Of a DNA stretch of 14,103 nucleotides, positions 12,071 to 14,103 are shown piece by piece. The position numbers and the translations under genes were made by a program. This DNA comes from an uncultured Pseudomonadota bacterium (GTDB lineage Bacteria; Pseudomonadota; Gammaproteobacteria; Burkholderiales; Rhodocyclaceae). The stretch's first letter is position 1; each line of letters begins with the position of its first letter. The notes beneath the pieces are model-generated. The model ran no database searches. It saw nothing but the letters and a program-made list of their open reading frames with translations, and was not told the origin of the DNA. Where the stretch lies: NCBI GenBank assembly GCA_946479855.1, contig CAMLHL010000066.1, positions 1-14,103 of the forward strand. The letters are read 5' to 3'.

Positions 12071-12664
12071 ATGACCGCACGAATCGCCTACTTCCGCGTT
12101 AGCACCACCGACCAGAGCATCGAAGCTCAACGCTCCGCCCTTGGTGGTCCGTTCGATAAGGAGTTTTCCGACGAGGGCGTGAGCGGGTCCGTCCCTGCTG
12201 CTGAACGCCCCGGCTTCGCCGATCTGCTGAAGTTCGTGCGCGAGGGCGACACCGTGTTCGTCTATGCAGTGGATCGACTCGGCCGCGACGCTCTGGACGT
12301 TCAATCCACCGTTCGCGCTCTGCTGGCGAAGGGCGTCAGCGTCCATGTGAATGGACTTGGGGTGATCGGTCGAGGTGTTGGTGAGCTGATCCTGGCTGTG
12401 CTTGCGCAGGTGGCCGACATGGAACGTCAGCGCATCAAGGAACGCTGCGAATCCGGTCGCGCTGCTGCCCGTGCTTCACTGGCTCAGACCGGCAAGACTC
12501 ACAAGGGCAAGGCTGGCCTCGGTCGCCCGTTCGCGAACGACGCTGAGAAGGTCAGGAGCTGGCGCGAGGAGAACGCCGCCAGCATCGCCGAAACGGCCAA
12601 GGTCTTTAACCTGTCCGTCAGCACGGTCAAGCGTTACTGCGCACCAGCCCACAGTTCTAGCTGA
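12071..12664 (+). CDS. Small serine recombinase (resolvase/invertase family)
   Basis: This is a 197-aa recombinase of the Tn3 resolvase/Hin invertase size class. The N-terminus RIAYFRVSTTDQSIEAQR holds the nucleophile Ser11 and Arg9. VYAVDRLGRD has Asp68, Arg69 and Arg72, the known active-site residues. ADMERQRIKERCESGR (about 115-132) is the start of the long E helix, and ENAASIAETAKVFNLSVSTV forms the C-terminal helix-turn-helix. All key residues are present, so it is probably active. ATG 12071 has GGAGA ten bases upstream; the frame opens earlier, but no ribosome site is seen there. It converges with the tyrosine recombinase (8-bp overlap of ends). Resolving dimers of the excised circle or inverting a segment are the likely roles. 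Confidence 0.92.
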   Translation: MTARIAYFRVSTTDQSIEAQRSALGGPFDKEFSDEGVSGSVPAAERPGFADLLKFVREGDTVFVYAVDRLGRDALDVQSTVRALLAKGVSVHVNGLGVIGRGVGELILAVLAQVADMERQRIKERCESGRAAARASLAQTGKTHKGKAGLGRPFANDAEKVRSWREENAASIAETAKVFNLSVSTVKRYCAPAHSSS

Positions 12665-13898
12665 CGGTGATTACTGGCTTGTGGAACCCTACGGGATAGG
12701 ACAGCTTTTCAAGCAGGTCCTTCTTGTAGGCCAGTGACCGAGCTATCTCGTAATCGATATACCCCGCTCCGACCTTGTTAGCGAATTCACTGCCTTCGAC
12801 ATGACCTGAGATGCAGAAAAGCGCGTGGCCCTGCTGCGAGTATCCGTAAGTGAGCAGAGTATGCCTAAGAGCGTGCATTCCTCGCGGTGCGAAGCCCTTT
12901 ACGTTCTTCACACCATGAAGCCCGATCTGCTTCAAGAACTCCGTAAAGAACTCTGCCGCGTAGGGCGAGGCCCGTCCTCCCTTTGGCTTCCACTGCGGGA
13001 ATAGCAGCTTGCTCTGTGGGTCCAGGCGACGCACATAATCAAGGAACCCAAGGTCCAGCAACGTGGAGTGAATCGGGGTCTGCCTCGTTGTCTTAGTCTT
13101 GATCGTCTTTTCGATTCTGTCGTCGCCTTCCGTTTCGTCAGTCATCAGGAAATACCAAATACCGGTATCCGCATCCTGTTGAATGTCTGTCTGCGGATTG
13201 ATCTGGCAAATCTCATTGACACGCGCTCCGGTGAAGAGGCCAATAGCCTTTCCAAGTCGCTCCCGATCTGGAATAGCCGCAATCTCTCGGTAGGACTTGC
13301 CCTTCGCAAAGTCATAACTGGAGTGTTTGGGCAATCGGTTGATAACGTCGAACAGGTCCAGCAGATCAGCCTGTCGCAAGTCGGCGATAGGCTTGTCGCC
13401 GACGACATCGAGAACCAATGGCATAACAAGCTCGTGCTTCTTCATCATTTCCTTGATCCCGCGAGTTCCCTGATCTTGGAGGAAATGCTTGATGACCGCT
13501 GAAAGTTTAGGGCTTACTGCCTGACCCGGAGGCGACGCGAGTTTCGTAGTTGGCGTTGCTCCGAGTTCTCTCGTCAGTTCGATGATGGCCTTCTCGTCAC
13601 CGGGTTTTACGTCACTGAATTTCAGCTTCGGGAGGCCAAGCTCGTCGAAGCTGAATTCCATAACGTAGTTCGTTCTTAAGCCTTCGTCGTCTTTTGGCAT
13701 CGTTCGTAGTTCAGCGAATACTTTGAGGACTCGTGACGCAAGCAAAAGCGCACGAGGGGCTGCAACACGACGGTCCGTGGTTTGTAGCGTCTTGGTAATT
13801 TCACGACCGCCGATCTGGGGCCGTAAGTCTAGCGGGACTGCCATCCGAAAGAACAGCGTGTCGCCACGTCGTTGCACGTAGGGTAGTGATCTGGACAT
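12657..13898 (-). CDS. int: Tyrosine recombinase (integrase) of the selC element
   Basis: This is a 413-aa site-specific integrase that would insert and excise the element at the selC 3' end. Residue numbers here are for this start. The N-terminal ~45 residues (YVQRRGDTLFFRMAVPLDLR, then EITKTLQTTD) are an arm-binding-type domain. A core-binding helical domain follows at about 125-200. The catalytic domain shows TGARVNE with Arg226, HALRH with His342 and Arg345, SGHVEG with His366, and Tyr380 in GAGYIDYE as the likely nucleophile (Tyr383 is the other candidate). A Lys near 267-269 (KTKTT) fits the beta-hairpin lysine. I chose ATG 13898; a TTG three codons upstream is possible. It ends 8 bp inside the convergent serine recombinase gene and starts 101 bp from the tRNA. 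Confidence 0.93.
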   Translation of the reverse strand: MSRSLPYVQRRGDTLFFRMAVPLDLRPQIGGREITKTLQTTDRRVAAPRALLLASRVLKVFAELRTMPKDDEGLRTNYVMEFSFDELGLPKLKFSDVKPGDEKAIIELTRELGATPTTKLASPPGQAVSPKLSAVIKHFLQDQGTRGIKEMMKKHELVMPLVLDVVGDKPIADLRQADLLDLFDVINRLPKHSSYDFAKGKSYREIAAIPDRERLGKAIGLFTGARVNEICQINPQTDIQQDADTGIWYFLMTDETEGDDRIEKTIKTKTTRQTPIHSTLLDLGFLDYVRRLDPQSKLLFPQWKPKGGRASPYAAEFFTEFLKQIGLHGVKNVKGFAPRGMHALRHTLLTYGYSQQGHALFCISGHVEGSEFANKVGAGYIDYEIARSLAYKKDLLEKLSYPVGFHKPVITVS

Positions 13899-13901
13899 GA
13901 T

Positions 13902-13957
13902 CCGCAAGTCGAGTGCTTTGTAGCACTCTTTTGTAGCAAGCCTTAAAAAACTTGCGG
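13902..13957. promoter_or_regulatory. Repeat-rich region between integrase and selC (candidate attachment-site arms)
   Basis: An 8-bp inverted repeat (CCGCAAGT at 13902-13909, ACTTGCGG at 13950-13957) encloses a perfect 7-bp hairpin (GAGTGCT-TTGT-AGCACTC, 13911-13928). Two direct copies of TTTGTAGCA lie at 13917-13925 and 13930-13938. The motif also occurs at 4578-4586 at the other end of the element. Such arrays next to an attachment core usually bind integrase and its helper proteins. On the minus strand the hairpin also lies in the integrase leader. Confidence 0.5.
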
Positions 13958-13998
13958 AAATTCAATGCATTACATGCAAATCAACGACTTAATGTAGC

Positions 13999-14094
13999 TG
14001 GCGGAAGAGAGCAGGAGTCGAACCTACCCAAACCTGTCTGACAGGTCCTGCCGGTTTTGAAGACCGGCCGTCCCACCGGGGAACGATCTCTTCC
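13999..14094 (-). tRNA. selC: Selenocysteine tRNA (selC), anticodon TCA
   Basis: This is the selenocysteine-inserting tRNA read by SelB at UGA codons. The 96-base gene has an 8-bp acceptor stem (GGAAGAGA/TCTCTTCC), discriminator G and encoded CCA. The anticodon arm is GCCGGT-CTTCAAA-ACCGGC with anticodon TCA. A long variable arm is present (ACCTGT-CAG-ACAGGT), and a 5-bp T stem encloses TTCGACT. An 8-plus-5 acceptor/T-stem and the extra arm are hallmarks of bacterial tRNA-Sec. The 3' end is identical to the left attachment site, and the element's integrase follows immediately, so the gene was rebuilt by the integration. Confidence 0.96.
14000..14019. repeat. Right attachment site (attR-type) within the selC 3' end
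   Basis: This 20-bp stretch is identical to 4499-4518 and lies in the acceptor and T-stem part of the selenocysteine tRNA. The copy here is followed on its element side by T (giving an encoded CCA end), whereas the left copy has G there. Confidence 0.9.
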
Positions 14095-14103
14095 GTTGTT
14101 CAT

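Larger units (their letters stand above)
4499..14019. mobile_element. Integrated element in selC (about 9.5 kb, tyrosine recombinase type)
   Basis: The element lies between two 20-bp direct repeats of the selC 3' end. Its tyrosine recombinase gene is next to the intact tRNA, the classical layout of tRNA-targeted genomic islands. It also carries a serine recombinase, two DNA-binding proteins, a toxin-antitoxin pair and at least twelve small cargo genes. It is visibly poorer in GC than the host DNA on its left. No relaxase, type IV secretion, phage capsid or replication initiator gene was seen, so it may need a helper to move between cells. Confidence 0.88.

Noticed and set aside
4519..13998. 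CRISPR array
   Set aside because: The repeats are long, few, imperfect and separated by whole genes; no short regular repeat-spacer pattern exists and no cas gene was seen.
4499..14019. Prophage or integrative conjugative element
   Set aside because: No capsid, tail, lysis, terminase large subunit, relaxase, coupling protein or type IV secretion gene is present, so a full phage or ICE is not supported.

Overview
The window joins two very different kinds of DNA. Positions 1-4498 and the last ~100 bases are high-GC host chromosome. Positions 4499-13999 are a lower-GC integrated element of about 9.5 kb. A 20-bp direct repeat bounds it (4499-4518 and 14000-14019), and the right copy is the 3' end of a complete selenocysteine tRNA gene (selC, minus strand, 13999-14094). 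The host is probably a betaproteobacterium, perhaps of the Rhodocyclales. That rests on gene content and GC-rich codon use only, so it is a weak inference. The host decodes selenocysteine and makes bis-MGD molybdenum cofactor, a combination expected of an organism with a selenocysteine formate dehydrogenase.

Host part, left to right. The C-terminal part of a ComM/YifB-type AAA+ protein overlaps by 8 bp a Bcr/CflA-type MFS efflux pump (both plus strand). A two-domain BamE/SmpA-like lipoprotein follows, behind a strong 5'-UTR hairpin. On the minus strand lie a 60-aa unknown protein and a tightly coupled operon: GcvH-like lipoyl-carrier protein, DsrE-family protein (TTG start with a GGAGG site), and mobA. 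Removing the element in thought puts selC about 140 bp upstream of this operon.

Element part. Next to selC is a tyrosine recombinase (minus), convergent with a small serine recombinase. Two DNA-binding proteins follow on the minus strand: a ribbon-helix-helix-like protein that appears to be leaderless and self-regulated, and a helix-turn-helix protein. Between and around them is a structured non-coding stretch at 11104-11505. No relaxase, conjugation, phage structural or replication gene is visible.

The rest (4519-10573) is a plus-strand series of small genes of mostly unknown function: tiny membrane proteins, an ankyrin-repeat protein, a DUF6869-like protein, a zinc-ribbon membrane protein, a secreted protein and others. 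A minus-strand ParE/ParD-type toxin-antitoxin pair interrupts the series. The series is built from modules. A ~140-bp repeat (type B, two copies) and an ~80-bp repeat with a hairpin (type A, three copies) sit directly before start codons, giving the order B-2 genes-A-4 genes-A-2 genes-TA-B-2 genes-A-3 genes. The flanking repeats are the same while the enclosed genes differ. This looks like a cassette array that exchanges unrelated small genes between shared adapters, and it is the most interesting thing in the window. One cargo gene (5859-6163) is frameshifted, and another (9289-9765) reads its last codons out of a repeat.
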